Origin: Streptomyces sp. NRRL B-3428
GTDB taxonomy: Bacteria; Actinomycetota; Actinomycetes; Streptomycetales; Streptomycetaceae
Direction of reading: 5' to 3'
Assembly (NCBI GenBank): GCA_000721375.1
Contig: JOGW01000010.1
Span: 124,001 to 188,000 of the forward strand
Length of the DNA stretch: 64,000 nt
Every line of letters begins with the position of its first letter. Position 1 is the stretch's first letter. This document shows, piece after piece, positions 44,903-54,165 of this stretch. A program made the position numbers and the translations under genes. The notes under the pieces are model-generated. The model was given only the letters and a program-made list of their open reading frames with translations. It searched no databases and was not told the DNA's origin.

Positions 44903-45742
44903 CACCACCACCGCCGCAACCCCCATCAAGATCGTGTAGTGGTTGCAGTCCGGCACCTCCTCGACCGTGAGCTGTCCCTCGAACTGCCGCACCAGCGCCT
45001 CCGGCAGCATCCCGGGAGCGGCGTCGAACAGACCTCTCGGCGCGTACAGCAGATGCGTCGGAACGCTCACCTCGCCCACGTTCTTCGTGAACTCGCCCTG
45101 CTCCGTGAGCAGTTCACGCCCGTCCGTACGTGCCGCCTCCTCACGGGCGCGCGAGCGGCGCTCGCCCGCCGGCCCCATCAGGTCGTAGCGGACGTACGCC
45201 TCGATGTCCTCGCTCCAGTACGGCCCGAGCGCGGGGTGCGCACGGAAGAAGTCCACATACGCGCCGTCGTCCGGATACGTCATCGCGAGCCGTGCGATCG
45301 CCGGGCCGAGCGTCGCGTCGAGCACCACGTCCGGGTCCGCGCCCTCGGGGACCGGCAGCGGAAGCCCGCCGTCGATCATCAGCAGCCGCGAGAACAGCTC
45401 CGGCCGCCGCACGGCCGCCCGCAGTGCGACGTACGCGCCCATGGACTGCCCGGTCAGGACCACCTGCGCCCCGCCGCCTACCTGCTCGGCCACCGCACAC
45501 ACATCGGCCGCGTGCCGCTCCATCCCGTACGGCCCCGGTGTGTCCCTGCTGCCGCCGCGCCCGCGCAGATCCACCGCGTACAGCGACCAGTCCTCGGACA
45601 GACGGCGGGCCACGCCGCTGTACGACATCCCCGACGCCGTGATCCCGTGCACGGCCACGGCCACCCGCGGGCCCGCACCGAACCGGAGCACCCGCAGGGT
45701 GCCGCCGTCCACGGCGAGGTCGAGCTCTGCCGGCTTGTTCAT
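44882..45742 (-). CDS. Alpha/beta hydrolase
   Basis: 286 residues from ATG 45742, six bases after GAGGAG. Classic fold elements: VAVAVHGITASGMSYSGVARRL (oxyanion hole), VDLRGRGGSRD, nucleophile elbow LTGQSMGAY with Ser100, and DCNHYTILMG with the catalytic His. No signal peptide, so cytoplasmic. Last gene of the ligase-depolymerase-hydrolase operon (28 bases after the depolymerase stop). Substrate unknown; an ester or lactone product of that pathway is plausible. Confidence 0.9.
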   Translation of the reverse strand: MNKPAELDLAVDGGTLRVLRFGAGPRVAVAVHGITASGMSYSGVARRLSEDWSLYAVDLRGRGGSRDTPGPYGMERHAADVCAVAEQVGGGAQVVLTGQSMGAYVALRAAVRRPELFSRLLMIDGGLPLPVPEGADPDVVLDATLGPAIARLAMTYPDDGAYVDFFRAHPALGPYWSEDIEAYVRYDLMGPAGERRSRAREEAARTDGRELLTEQGEFTKNVGEVSVPTHLLYAPRGLFDAAPGMLPEALVRQFEGQLTVEEVPDCNHYTILMGVAAVVVAQRLGD

Positions 45743-45770
45743 GAGCAACTCCTCTGTCGCAAAGACCTGT

Positions 45771-46781
45771 TCAGCGGGTGCCGCCGAGCGCCCGTACCTC
45801 GTTCATGATCATGCTCATCTGGGGCGCGGACTTCTGTGCATAGTCGCTCCCGGTGTATCCCCACCAGTCCCAGCACCCCTGCGGATTGCCCCGCGCGAGG
45901 CTGATGTCGGTCTGCGGGTAGAGGATCACCAGGCCGTTGGTGTCCGCGTACTCGTTGAGATACGACTCACGGGCGAAGCGGTCGCCGACGAACTTGTTGT
46001 CGCTCAGGCAGCCGTGCAGGGCCACGACCAGCTTGCAAGGCGCCCCGGCGGCGCAGGACTTGGGCGTGTACAGGAAGCTCTTGGTGCCCAGGCTGTAGAA
46101 CTGCGCCCAGCCGCCGGGCGTGTAGCGGTCCTGGTCGTGCTCGCTCAGCGTGCCGCTCTGTGTCGCCGCAGGCGCCTTCACCGAGCCTGCGCCCAGCCAG
46201 TGCGTGAGCAGCTCACCCTGCGGATCGTTGCCGCAGTCGATCAGGAACGGATAGAAGGTCGTCCCGCACGGCAGCGCACCGTCGGGCCGCGGCCAGCCGT
46301 GTCCCGCCGGATCGGTGTCGTGGTACGCCGTCCGCGCCCCCAACTCCCGGTAGACCTGCACCCCTTCGTCGCTCACGCGCTGGGTGACCAGCGGATCCTT
46401 CGTACCGTGGTACGTGTAGACCGGCTTGCCCACGAGGTTCGAGACCGGATCGATCCTCCCCTGTTCCGACCAGCGGCGCGTGATCTCCACGATGCCGTCG
46501 GGGTCGGTGGACGCGAGCCCGGTGCACTCGGCCAGCCCGTGCAGGATGCTGCCCTGCCCGCAGTAGTAGGGGCCCGCGGCGATCACCGCCGCGCCCTTGA
46601 AGGTGGCCGAGTGGGCGATCTGCAGCTGCGAGGCCATGAAGCCGCCGGAGGAGATCCCGGTGACGTACGTGTCCGTGATGTTGAGTTCGGGCAACGGGGG
46701 TTCGAAGGCGGCCTGGGCCGGGCCGGCGGAGAACGCCAGGGCGAGAGCCGCCGCGGCGGCGGTGAGCAGGCGGAGCTTCAT
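45771..46781 (-). CDS. Secreted PHA-depolymerase-like esterase
   Basis: 336 residues. Signal peptide MKLRLLTAAAAALALAFSAGPAQAA. Nucleophile motif GISSGG with Ser44 close to the mature N-terminus, then YHGTKDPLVTQRV, AGHGWPRPDG and a C-terminal LVVALHGCLSDNKFVGDRF segment, as in extracellular short-chain polyhydroxyalkanoate depolymerases. Several Cys (YYCGQG, LPCG, DCGND, GAPCKLVVALHGC, QGCWDWWG) suggest disulfides. The start overlaps the acyl-CoA ligase stop (ATGA, 46778-46781). Would release hydroxyacids outside the cell that the ligase could activate after uptake. Confidence 0.88.
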   Translation of the reverse strand: MKLRLLTAAAAALALAFSAGPAQAAFEPPLPELNITDTYVTGISSGGFMASQLQIAHSATFKGAAVIAAGPYYCGQGSILHGLAECTGLASTDPDGIVEITRRWSEQGRIDPVSNLVGKPVYTYHGTKDPLVTQRVSDEGVQVYRELGARTAYHDTDPAGHGWPRPDGALPCGTTFYPFLIDCGNDPQGELLTHWLGAGSVKAPAATQSGTLSEHDQDRYTPGGWAQFYSLGTKSFLYTPKSCAAGAPCKLVVALHGCLSDNKFVGDRFARESYLNEYADTNGLVILYPQTDISLARGNPQGCWDWWGYTGSDYAQKSAPQMSMIMNEVRALGGTR

Positions 46782-48238
46782 CGGGCAGTCTCCTTCTGCT
46801 TGGGGGAGGTCAGAGCCGGCGGCACGATCTCCCGCTTCAGGATCTTTCCGGTGGGCCCCTTGGGCAGCGCGTCGGTGATCGCCACCACGCGCGGGTACTT
46901 GTACGGGGCCACACGCGCCTTCACGAAGGCGAGCAGTTCGTCGGGCCGGGTCGAGGTGGCGCGCCCCGGGCGCAGCGCGACCACGGCGGTGACCTCCTCG
47001 CCCAACTCCGGGTGCGGTGTGCCGAGTACGGCCGCTTCGGCGACGGCGGGATGCTCGTAAAGCACCTCTTCGATCTCCCGCGGGTAGACGTTGAAGCCGC
47101 CGCGGATGATCAGCTCCTTCTTCCGGCCGACGATACGGAAGAGCCCGTCCGCGTCCCGTACGCCCAGGTCTCCGGTGCGCAGCCAGCCGTCCTGCAGTAC
47201 GGCGGCGGTGTCGGCCGGACGGTTCCAGTAGCCCTTCATCACGTTGTGGCCGCTGACCGCGACCTCGCCGGGGCGTCCGTCGGGCAGTTCGCGTCCGGAC
47301 TCGTCCTGGATGCGGATCCGTACGCCGTCGATCGGCAGCCCGATCGTGCCGGGCCTGCGCGGGCCTTCGAGCCGGTTGAACGTGGCGACGGGAGACGTCT
47401 CCGACAGCCCGTACCCCTCAAGGAGCGGGCAGCCGAAGGCCTCCTCGAAGGCGTGCAGGATCTCCACGGGGAGCGCCGCCCCGCCCGAGGCCGCCAGCCT
47501 GAGCCGCCCCTTGTGCGCGGGACCGAGCGACGGATGGCCGAGCAGGGCGCCGTACATGGTCGGTACGGCGGCGAGGATGGTCACCCCGTCCCGTACGAGG
47601 AGATCCAGCGCCTCACCCGCGTCGAACCGCGGCAGCAGCGTGACGCTCGCGCCCGCCGCGACCGCGCAGTTGAGGACGCAGGTCTGGCCGAACGAGTGGA
47701 ACAGGGGCAGACCGCCGAACAGGACGTCGTGCTCGGTGAGATGGAGCAGCGAGGAGTTGGTGGCCTCGACGTTGCGCAGCAGATTGGCGTGGGTCAGCTC
47801 GGCGCCCTTGGGGCGTCCGGTGGTGCCCGAGGTGTAGATCAGGACGGCGGTGTCGTCCGGGTCCCGCTCGACGACCGTGGGGAGCGGTGCGTGCGGGGCG
47901 AGCTCCGCGCCCCAGTCGCGGTCGGCGTCCAGCGTGATCAACGCCCGGGAATCCGCCACCAGATGGTCCCGCTCCCGCTCCTTGAGCAGCGGATTCATCG
48001 GGACGACCACCCCGCCCGCACGCAGGATGCCGTAGTAGAGGACGGCGAACTCGGGCACGTTCGGCAGGCTGAGCCCGACGCGGTCGCCGGGCTGAAGACC
48101 GTACGCGAGCAGATAGGACGCGGCCCGTGCGGAGTCGCGGTCGAGCCGGGCGTACGAGAGCGCCTTGCCGCCGAGCCGCAGCGCGGGACGGTCGGGGTGG
48201 CGGGCGGCGGTGTCGGTGAGGAGGCGGACGAGGTTCAC
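46778..48238 (-). CDS. Acyl-CoA synthetase (AMP-forming ligase)
   Basis: 486 residues from GTG 48238 with GGAG upstream. ANL-superfamily motifs: LIYTSGTTGRPKGAELTH (P-loop), LLEGYGLSETSPVATFN, GWLRTGDLG, GRKKELIIRGGFNVYPREIEE hinge and GPTGKILKRE with the catalytic Lys. Activates a fatty or hydroxy acid to its CoA thioester. First gene of the operon with the depolymerase and hydrolase; divergent from the PucR regulator (199-base gap), which is the likely controller. Confidence 0.92.
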   Translation of the reverse strand: MNLVRLLTDTAARHPDRPALRLGGKALSYARLDRDSARAASYLLAYGLQPGDRVGLSLPNVPEFAVLYYGILRAGGVVVPMNPLLKERERDHLVADSRALITLDADRDWGAELAPHAPLPTVVERDPDDTAVLIYTSGTTGRPKGAELTHANLLRNVEATNSSLLHLTEHDVLFGGLPLFHSFGQTCVLNCAVAAGASVTLLPRFDAGEALDLLVRDGVTILAAVPTMYGALLGHPSLGPAHKGRLRLAASGGAALPVEILHAFEEAFGCPLLEGYGLSETSPVATFNRLEGPRRPGTIGLPIDGVRIRIQDESGRELPDGRPGEVAVSGHNVMKGYWNRPADTAAVLQDGWLRTGDLGVRDADGLFRIVGRKKELIIRGGFNVYPREIEEVLYEHPAVAEAAVLGTPHPELGEEVTAVVALRPGRATSTRPDELLAFVKARVAPYKYPRVVAITDALPKGPTGKILKREIVPPALTSPKQKETAR

Positions 48239-48437
48239 GGGGGCTCCAGGAAGCGAGGGTCGAGAGCCGGCGGCTGTGGCGCTGAGGTTGCGCACAAGCA
48301 ACGGTCGCGGGACGCGCGGCCCACCGCCATGGAGAACCACCACACCTCGGGCGGCCCAGGAGTGGAGATCCTGCACGTCGCGTGACGGTGGCCACACCGC
48401 CGTACCGGAGCCCGGTGCGTGCGGTATCACTGGCCGG
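48239..48437. promoter_or_regulatory. Divergent promoter region, ligase operon and PucR regulator
   Basis: 199 bases between two divergent GTG starts; no operator recognised by eye. Confidence 0.5.
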
Positions 48438-50234
48438 GTGACCACCACACCCCCGGCCGACGGCGCGCTGCTGCGGCTGCTCTGCGAGGAGGCGGGCGAG
48501 GACGCCTTCCGCGCGAGCGGCGCGGACTCGCCCCTGGTCGGCGACGCCCTGGAGATACGCGCCCGGCTGGCCGCACACCGCAGCCGCGAGGCCGCGCTCG
48601 CCGCGCTGTACGAGACGGCCGGCGACCTGGCCTCGCTGCGCGCGCTCGAGGACGTGCTCCAGGCGATCGTCCGCCGCGCCCGCACCCTGGTCGGCACGGA
48701 TGTCGCCTATCTGCTGCTCTCCGACCCGGAGCAGGGCGACACCTACGTCCACGTCACGGACGGCATCACCACGGAGGCCTTCAAGACCGGCCGGCTCGCC
48801 GTCGGTACGGGGCTCGGCGGCCTGGTCGCCGAGACCGCGCAGCCGTACCACACGGCCGACTACCCGAACGACGAACGCTTCGCGCACTCGGACTATGTGG
48901 ACTCGGTGATCGGGGCGGAGGGCCTGGTCGCGATCCAGGGCGTGCCCCTGCGCTTCCGCGACCAGGTGTACGGGGTGCTGTTCGCCGCCAACCGCCGCGT
49001 GCGCCCCTTCTCGTCCGACGAGGTCGAGCTGTTGATCTCCCTGGCCAACCACGCGGCGCTGGCCATCGAGAACGCCACCCTCTTCGAGGAGGTGCGCAAG
49101 GCGGCCACCGTCCACGAGCGGCTCACCGCGGTCGCGCTCGACGGGGGCGGGCCCGCGGGTCTGGCGAGGGCGCTGGCGGAGGTGCTGCGGGGGAGTGTGT
49201 CCGTACTGGACGCGGACGGGCGCGCGCTGGCTTCGGCGGGCGAGGAGCCGCCTCAACCGGCCGATTTCGTAAGGGAGTTGGCGGCGTCCCGCAGTCGCCG
49301 CACCTCCGCGACCCGGGGCACCGCGTGTGCCACTCCCGCCATCGCCGCGGACGAACACCTGGGCACGCTGCTCTTCGTACGCGGCGGACTGGACGCCTCC
49401 GACGTCCACGCACTCGAACGCGCCGCGCAGGCCTTCGCGTTGATGCTCCTGCACGAGCGCGGAGTCGCGGCGGCGGAACAGCGTCTGCGCGGCGAACTCC
49501 TCGACGAACTCCTCGGTGCACCGCACCGCGACCCGGAGGGCCTTGGCCGCAGGGCCTCCCTGGTGGGCCTGGACCTGCGACTGCCGCAGGTCGTGCTGGT
49601 GGCGCGGGCCGAGGACGCGGGGAGACGGCGCCGGGTCGCGGATCTGGCGGGGGCGTACGCCATGCGCAGGGGTGGGATCGCGGGGGAGGCCGGGGGTGAG
49701 GTGGTCGTGGTGCTGCCGGGGGAGCCGAACCGGTCCGCCGATCCGGGCGAGGCCGCCCGGCACCTGGCCGCGTCCCTCGCCACGGACGCCGCGTCCTTGG
49801 TGACGGTGGGTGCGGAGCACGCCGAGCCGGGCGCCCCCGGCATCCTGGCCGCCCACCGTGACGCGGCCCGCTGTGTGGACGCCCTGATCGCCCTCGACCG
49901 CGTGGGCGACGGCGCCTGCCGGGACGACCTCGGTATCCACGGCCTGCTGATCGGCCGCGCCGACCGCGCCGAACTCACCCGCTTCGTACGCCGCACGATC
50001 GGCCCGCTGCTCGACCACGACGCCGCCCGCGGCAGTGATCTGGCCGGTACGGCCCTCGCGTACTTCACCTGCGACGGCAACCTGACCCGCACGGCCGCGC
50101 AGCTCTACGTCCACGTCAACACCCTCTACCAGCGCATCGACCGCATCTCGACGCTGCTTGGCCCTGGCTGGCGCCACGGTGACCAGGCCCTCCAGGTCCA
50201 CCTGGCCCTCAAGACCCGTCTGACGTCGGGCTGA
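48438..50234 (+). CDS. PucR-family regulator with GAF domain
   Basis: 598 residues from GTG 48438. Helical start, GAF domain at about 70-215 (VGTDVAYLLLSDPEQGDTYVHV...GLGGLVAETAQPY...VPLRFRDQVYGVLFAANR), a middle region, and the PucR C-terminal HTH_30: AYFTCDGNLTRTAAQLYVHVNTLYQRIDRISTLLG. Such proteins activate or repress catabolic operons in response to a small molecule bound by the GAF domain. Position suggests control of the divergent acyl-CoA ligase/PHA-depolymerase operon. Confidence 0.9.
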   Translation: MTTTPPADGALLRLLCEEAGEDAFRASGADSPLVGDALEIRARLAAHRSREAALAALYETAGDLASLRALEDVLQAIVRRARTLVGTDVAYLLLSDPEQGDTYVHVTDGITTEAFKTGRLAVGTGLGGLVAETAQPYHTADYPNDERFAHSDYVDSVIGAEGLVAIQGVPLRFRDQVYGVLFAANRRVRPFSSDEVELLISLANHAALAIENATLFEEVRKAATVHERLTAVALDGGGPAGLARALAEVLRGSVSVLDADGRALASAGEEPPQPADFVRELAASRSRRTSATRGTACATPAIAADEHLGTLLFVRGGLDASDVHALERAAQAFALMLLHERGVAAAEQRLRGELLDELLGAPHRDPEGLGRRASLVGLDLRLPQVVLVARAEDAGRRRRVADLAGAYAMRRGGIAGEAGGEVVVVLPGEPNRSADPGEAARHLAASLATDAASLVTVGAEHAEPGAPGILAAHRDAARCVDALIALDRVGDGACRDDLGIHGLLIGRADRAELTRFVRRTIGPLLDHDAARGSDLAGTALAYFTCDGNLTRTAAQLYVHVNTLYQRIDRISTLLGPGWRHGDQALQVHLALKTRLTSG

Positions 50235-50699
50235 AGCCCGAGAGCTGCCGGCTCGCCCGGCAGGGCCGGTCCGTGGAGCGCGCCGTGGCTCGGTCGACGC
50301 CTCGCACGTAGACCTGGATCCAGTGATCGACCTGGATCCAGTGATCGCCGGCGCCGGGCGACTCGACGTCTTACGGCCCCGCGCCGCGGTCCGCGGAGAC
50401 CTGCTTCGACTGCTGGCCGCAGGATTTCGGCGGCCTGCAGTCCGTCCCGCCCACTGCCCCACATCTGCGCGCGGGCCTCCGGGCTCAACGACCGCCAAAG
50501 ACGCCGCAGTTCGTCCCGCTGCCGCGCGTTCGCGTCGCCGAGAGCCGCCGGCCGTGCGCGATCAGACCCGCCAGGGATTTGGGCGCACATCTGCAGCACC
50601 GTCTTCACCACGGCGGCGGTGCGGCCGACCGGCCGACGTCCCTTCCGTATGCGAACCGCCTTCACTACGGTCACCGCACCGCGAACCGAGGAGGCATAC
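50235..50699. other. Intergenic region with tandem duplication and a possible gene remnant
   Basis: 465 bases without a convincing gene. A minus-strand stretch beginning at ATG 50588 reads MCAQIPGGSDRARP...RDELRRLWRSLSPEARAQMWGSG..., which looks protein-like, but its third-position GC is lower than in neighbouring genes and it runs on into the 3' end of the PucR gene. I regard it as a possible decayed ORF only. An 18-bp tandem duplication lies at 50311-50346. Confidence 0.45.
50311..50346. repeat. Perfect 18-bp tandem duplication
   Basis: gacctggatccagtgatc at 50311-50328 and 50329-50346, with no mismatch. Contains a palindromic CTGGATCCAG core. Confidence 0.95.
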
Positions 50700-51920
50700 G
50701 TGAGCACACCGCCGGACGTCCTGGCGCCCGCCGAGCTCGGGCCCGTCACCTTGCGCAACCGGGTCATCAAGGCCGCGACCTACGAAGGGCTCAGCTACCA
50801 CGCACGCGTCACCGAGGACCTCGTCGGCTTCCATGTCGGCTACGCCCGCGGCGGCGTCGGGATGACCACGGTCGCGTACTGCGCGGTGAGCAAGGACGGG
50901 CGCACCGACCGGCATCAGATCCACTGGAGCGACGAGGCGCTGCCGGGGCTGCGGCGGCTTACCGAGGCCGTGCACGCCGAAGGTGCGGCGGTCTCGGCGC
51001 AGATCGGGCACGCGGGTCTCGTCGCGGACGCCAGGGGGAACGGTGCGCCGGCGCTCGCCCCGTCGCGGCGGTTCGACCCCCGCGGCCTCGGCTGGGCCAA
51101 GGCCGCCTCCACCGCCGACATCCGCCGCGTGACCGAGGCGCACGCCGAGGCCGCGCGACGGGCGATCGCCACGGGCTTCGACGCGGTCGAGGTGCACCTG
51201 GGGCACAACTACCTCGCGAGCTCCTTCCTCAGCCCCCGGCTCAACCGCCGCCGTGACGCCTACGGCGGCGGCCTGGAGAACCGGGCCCGGTTCGCGCGCG
51301 AGATCATGCGGGCGGTGCGCGACGCGGTCGGCGGACGGATCGCGGTGATCGCGAAGCTCAACATGGACGACGGTGTGCCCGGCGGCTTCTGGCTCGACGA
51401 GGCGATCCCCGTCGCCCAGTGGCTCGAACAGGACGGCACCGTCGACGCGTTGGAGCTCACCGCGGGCAGCTCGCTGCTCAACCCCATGTACCTGTTCAAG
51501 GGGGACGCACCCCACCAGGAGTTCGCCGAGGTCTTCTCGCAGCCGATCCGGTTCGGGCTGCGCACGGTCGGGCGGCGGTTCCTGCACAGCTACCCCTACC
51601 GCGACGCGTACCTCCTGGAGGACGCCCGCCAGATCCGCGCCGCGGTGAAGCTGCCGATGATCCTGCTCGGCGGCGTCACGGACCGCACGGTGATGGACCG
51701 GGCGATGCGCGAGGGCTTCGCGTTCGTGGCGATGGCCCGCGCGCTGCTGCGCGAGCCCGACCTGGTCAACCGCATCAAGGCCGATGCCGCCACGCCCTCC
51801 CTGTGCATCCACTGCAACAAGTGCATGCCGACCAACTTCACGGGCACGCGCTGCGTCCTTGTCGACCGCACGACGACCCGGCATGAGACCTGGGGCAGAC
51901 CGGAGGGCTACGTCGGCTGA
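50700..51920 (+). CDS. Old-yellow-enzyme family NADH:flavin oxidoreductase
   Basis: 406 residues from GTG 50700, five bases after GAGGAGG. FMN-binding TIM barrel: VTLRNRVIKAATYEGL, SAQIGHAGL, EVHLGHNYLASSFLSPRLNRRRDAYGGGLENRARF, then LPMILLGGVTDRTVMDRAMREGFAFVAMARALLREPDLVNRI. The C-terminus CIHCNKCMPTNFTGTRC is a four-Cys cluster like that in 2,4-dienoyl-CoA-reductase-type members, although the C-terminal FAD/NADPH domain is absent. Reduces an activated double bond of unknown substrate. Convergent with the DUF4246 gene; its stop lies in a short repeat. Confidence 0.9.
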   Translation: MSTPPDVLAPAELGPVTLRNRVIKAATYEGLSYHARVTEDLVGFHVGYARGGVGMTTVAYCAVSKDGRTDRHQIHWSDEALPGLRRLTEAVHAEGAAVSAQIGHAGLVADARGNGAPALAPSRRFDPRGLGWAKAASTADIRRVTEAHAEAARRAIATGFDAVEVHLGHNYLASSFLSPRLNRRRDAYGGGLENRARFAREIMRAVRDAVGGRIAVIAKLNMDDGVPGGFWLDEAIPVAQWLEQDGTVDALELTAGSSLLNPMYLFKGDAPHQEFAEVFSQPIRFGLRTVGRRFLHSYPYRDAYLLEDARQIRAAVKLPMILLGGVTDRTVMDRAMREGFAFVAMARALLREPDLVNRIKADAATPSLCIHCNKCMPTNFTGTRCVLVDRTTTRHETWGRPEGYVG

Positions 51921-51969
51921 GTGCTCACCACTTGGCGGGCAGAGGGCTGAGTGCTGAGGGCTCAGTGCT
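51915..51969. repeat. Short direct repeats between convergent stops
   Basis: GGCT(G/C)AGTGCT occurs at 51915, 51945 and 51959. The first copy contains the stop of the oxidoreductase gene and the last contains the stop of the DUF4246 gene on the other strand. Confidence 0.8.
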
Positions 51970-53410
51970 CGCAGAGGGAGAACTCCCGCTCGTAGAGCTG
52001 CTCGTTGTGCTCGGCCACGAAGAACTTGCGCTCCCGCATGAGCTCTTCGCGACAGGCCTTCGCCTGCTCGAGCGTCATGGTCGACGTCGATGCCCACGGC
52101 TGCTGCGGTGGCACATCGGCGGTCGAGACGATCCGCTCCGAAGGGTCGACCAGGAAGAACGCCAGAATCTTGCGATGCCCGGGCCGGGTGGGATCGGCCA
52201 GGCGGAACGATCCGACACGGTGCTGCAGGACGTTCGGGAACGCGAGAGTGCGGCCCGCCGGAGTGGCGGCCGATCCGAGCACCTGGTTGAGCGCGTCCTC
52301 GTCCTCCAGGCCGTAGACCTCACGTACACCGTTGTCGTCGTTCTGCTCGTAGTCCGGGTCGTCGAGCGCCGCCCGGAAGGCGAGCCTGCTCTCGGTGATG
52401 TTCTCGCTGTCCCAGTAGTGGATACCGGTCGAGACGATCCGCTCGTTCAGCATCCCCTCCACATGCCAGGAACCGCCCGCGTACTCGGGCTTGTCCGGGG
52501 TCAACCGGATCGTGGCGAGCTTGACGATGACCTGCAGCCGGCGGCCGCGCAGATCGACCCGCTCGGTGTCGTCCGGCAGCTTGGGCGCGGTGTAGTCCGG
52601 GGCATCGGGCACGACCGGACGACGGTTCTCCCACCAGTCGTCCTCGTTGCCCTCCTCCGGCTCCGTGTCGTACCACTCGTAAGGGTCGGGCGTGATCCGC
52701 GGCGGCCGCGGGTGGCGCAGATCGGTGAGCACGTTCTCGAAGAGCGGACGCAGGCGCGCGAACAACTCCGGCAGTACGGCGGCCAGTTCGCGATGGCGTT
52801 CGGGATGGACGTTGTTGACGTACGAGGTGAAGGCGACGTCGCCGTCACCGTCGACCTCGACGTCGGTGGGCAGCCACTGGAACTTCTCCGAGAACTCGTG
52901 CCGCGAGTAGTGGCTCGTCGGGTTCTGCCAGGCCCGCTCGGGTGCGCCGCTCACGTCGCGTACGAGACAGAAGAGCGAGGGATGCACCAGGTCGAGCACC
53001 TGGCCGTCGGAGCCGGGGTGCCAGTCCTTGTCCGCCTCGGGGACCTCTTCGAGCACGCGGACCGCCGCGCGCAGCCGCGCCCCCAACTCCTCGTCCACCA
53101 GGGTGTCCGACTGCCACACACCGTCGACGGCGGAGACCTCGACACCGGTGCTCTCGTCGCGCAGTGCGGCGTAGTGCGCGAGTTCGGCGAGTACGTATCG
53201 CACCTGCGCCTCGGTCAGGCCCTGGGCGAGGGCTTCCTCGGTCCACTTGGCCACGATCGAGGCGTCGTGCATCTTCTCGAACCATCCGGACTTAGCCCGG
53301 ACCTGGGCGCTGCACGCGATCATCTCAAGCTCCCGCAACGTCCGGGGAGTTGCGAACGCTATGGAGCGGGACGCCTGAAAGGGCAGGGGAAACGGGGACA
53401 GGCCAGACAC
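51962..53410 (-). CDS. DUF4246 family protein, possible Fe(II)/2-oxoglutarate-type fold
   Basis: 482 residues from GTG 53410 with GGGAGG upstream. The N-terminal LPFQASRSIAFATPRTLRELEM and the later GGSWHVEGMLNERIVSTGIHYWDSENI and TLAFPNVLQHRVGSFRLADPTRPGHRKILAFFLVDP segments match what I remember of DUF4246, a family best known from fungi and some actinomycetes. A His-x-Glu in WHVEG and a distal His plus Arg (QHRVGSF) resemble a 2-oxoglutarate/Fe(II) oxygenase site, but this is inference. Cytoplasmic, no membrane segments. Function unknown. Confidence 0.75.
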   Translation of the reverse strand: MSGLSPFPLPFQASRSIAFATPRTLRELEMIACSAQVRAKSGWFEKMHDASIVAKWTEEALAQGLTEAQVRYVLAELAHYAALRDESTGVEVSAVDGVWQSDTLVDEELGARLRAAVRVLEEVPEADKDWHPGSDGQVLDLVHPSLFCLVRDVSGAPERAWQNPTSHYSRHEFSEKFQWLPTDVEVDGDGDVAFTSYVNNVHPERHRELAAVLPELFARLRPLFENVLTDLRHPRPPRITPDPYEWYDTEPEEGNEDDWWENRRPVVPDAPDYTAPKLPDDTERVDLRGRRLQVIVKLATIRLTPDKPEYAGGSWHVEGMLNERIVSTGIHYWDSENITESRLAFRAALDDPDYEQNDDNGVREVYGLEDEDALNQVLGSAATPAGRTLAFPNVLQHRVGSFRLADPTRPGHRKILAFFLVDPSERIVSTADVPPQQPWASTSTMTLEQAKACREELMRERKFFVAEHNEQLYEREFSLCEH

Positions 53411-53565
53411 TCTCTTGATCCTCCCGGTCGGTGTGCGGTGGCGCGAAGAATACTTCGGCGCACTGACACCGCTCCGTAGCCCGTACGGCCGAGTGAACAG
53501 GCCCCCAAGGGCCGCGCGGCCAACACTCGAACGGGAACGCCACACCGGAGGAACCGAGGAGCACC

Positions 53566-54165
53566 ATGCGGGGATTTCGCCGCCGTCGTACGGCAGGGCT
53601 GCCGGCAATCGTGGCCCTGGCCCTGGCCGGACTGCTGACCGCCGTGGCCGGTCCGCTCGCGCCCGCGGCCCGGGCGGCCGACGGCGAGGGGCCCGGTGAC
53701 GTGTGGTGCGTCGGCGGCCTCGCCGGGATCTCCCTGAAGCCGGGCCTCACGGTGATCGGCGACAAGGTGCAGCACTGGTCCGGCAGCGGTCTGACGACCA
53801 GCTGCCGTACGACCCTGCCGGGTGCCAAGATCTTCTCCGCCACCGTCACCTTCCAGGGCTCCGGCAAGGGCTCCTGCATCCCTGCCTTCGGCATCCCGAA
53901 CGGGGACATGAGCGGGAACGTGGTCTGGGAGGGCGTCGGACTCCCCGGCGCGCTGAGCTCCGTCGCCGGCACCGTGAAACTGACCTGGACGGGCATGGTC
54001 TTCTCCGGGGTCGTCACCCAGGGCGCGTACGTCGGCAGCCAGGTGCGCGCCACCGGTTCCTGGGATCTGACCAGCAACATCACCTCGGCCGTGACGGGCT
54101 GCTTGGCCGGCGGCTACTCGGACATCACGGGAACGTGGGACACCTTGACCGTCTCGTCCATCTGA
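53566..54165 (+). CDS. Small secreted protein, unknown function
   Basis: 199 residues. Signal peptide RRRTAGLPAIVALALAGLLTAVAGPLAPAARAA. The mature part of about 160 residues is Gly/Thr/Ser/Val-rich with four Cys (VWCVGG, TSCRTT, SCIPAF, GCLAGG), likely two disulfides, and a beta-rich pattern (ATVTFQGSGKGS, GTVKLTWTGMVF, VRATGSWDLT). Seen as a single exported domain with no catalytic motif. Its last codons and stop are triplicated downstream. Confidence 0.8.
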   Translation: MRGFRRRRTAGLPAIVALALAGLLTAVAGPLAPAARAADGEGPGDVWCVGGLAGISLKPGLTVIGDKVQHWSGSGLTTSCRTTLPGAKIFSATVTFQGSGKGSCIPAFGIPNGDMSGNVVWEGVGLPGALSSVAGTVKLTWTGMVFSGVVTQGAYVGSQVRATGSWDLTSNITSAVTGCLAGGYSDITGTWDTLTVSSI

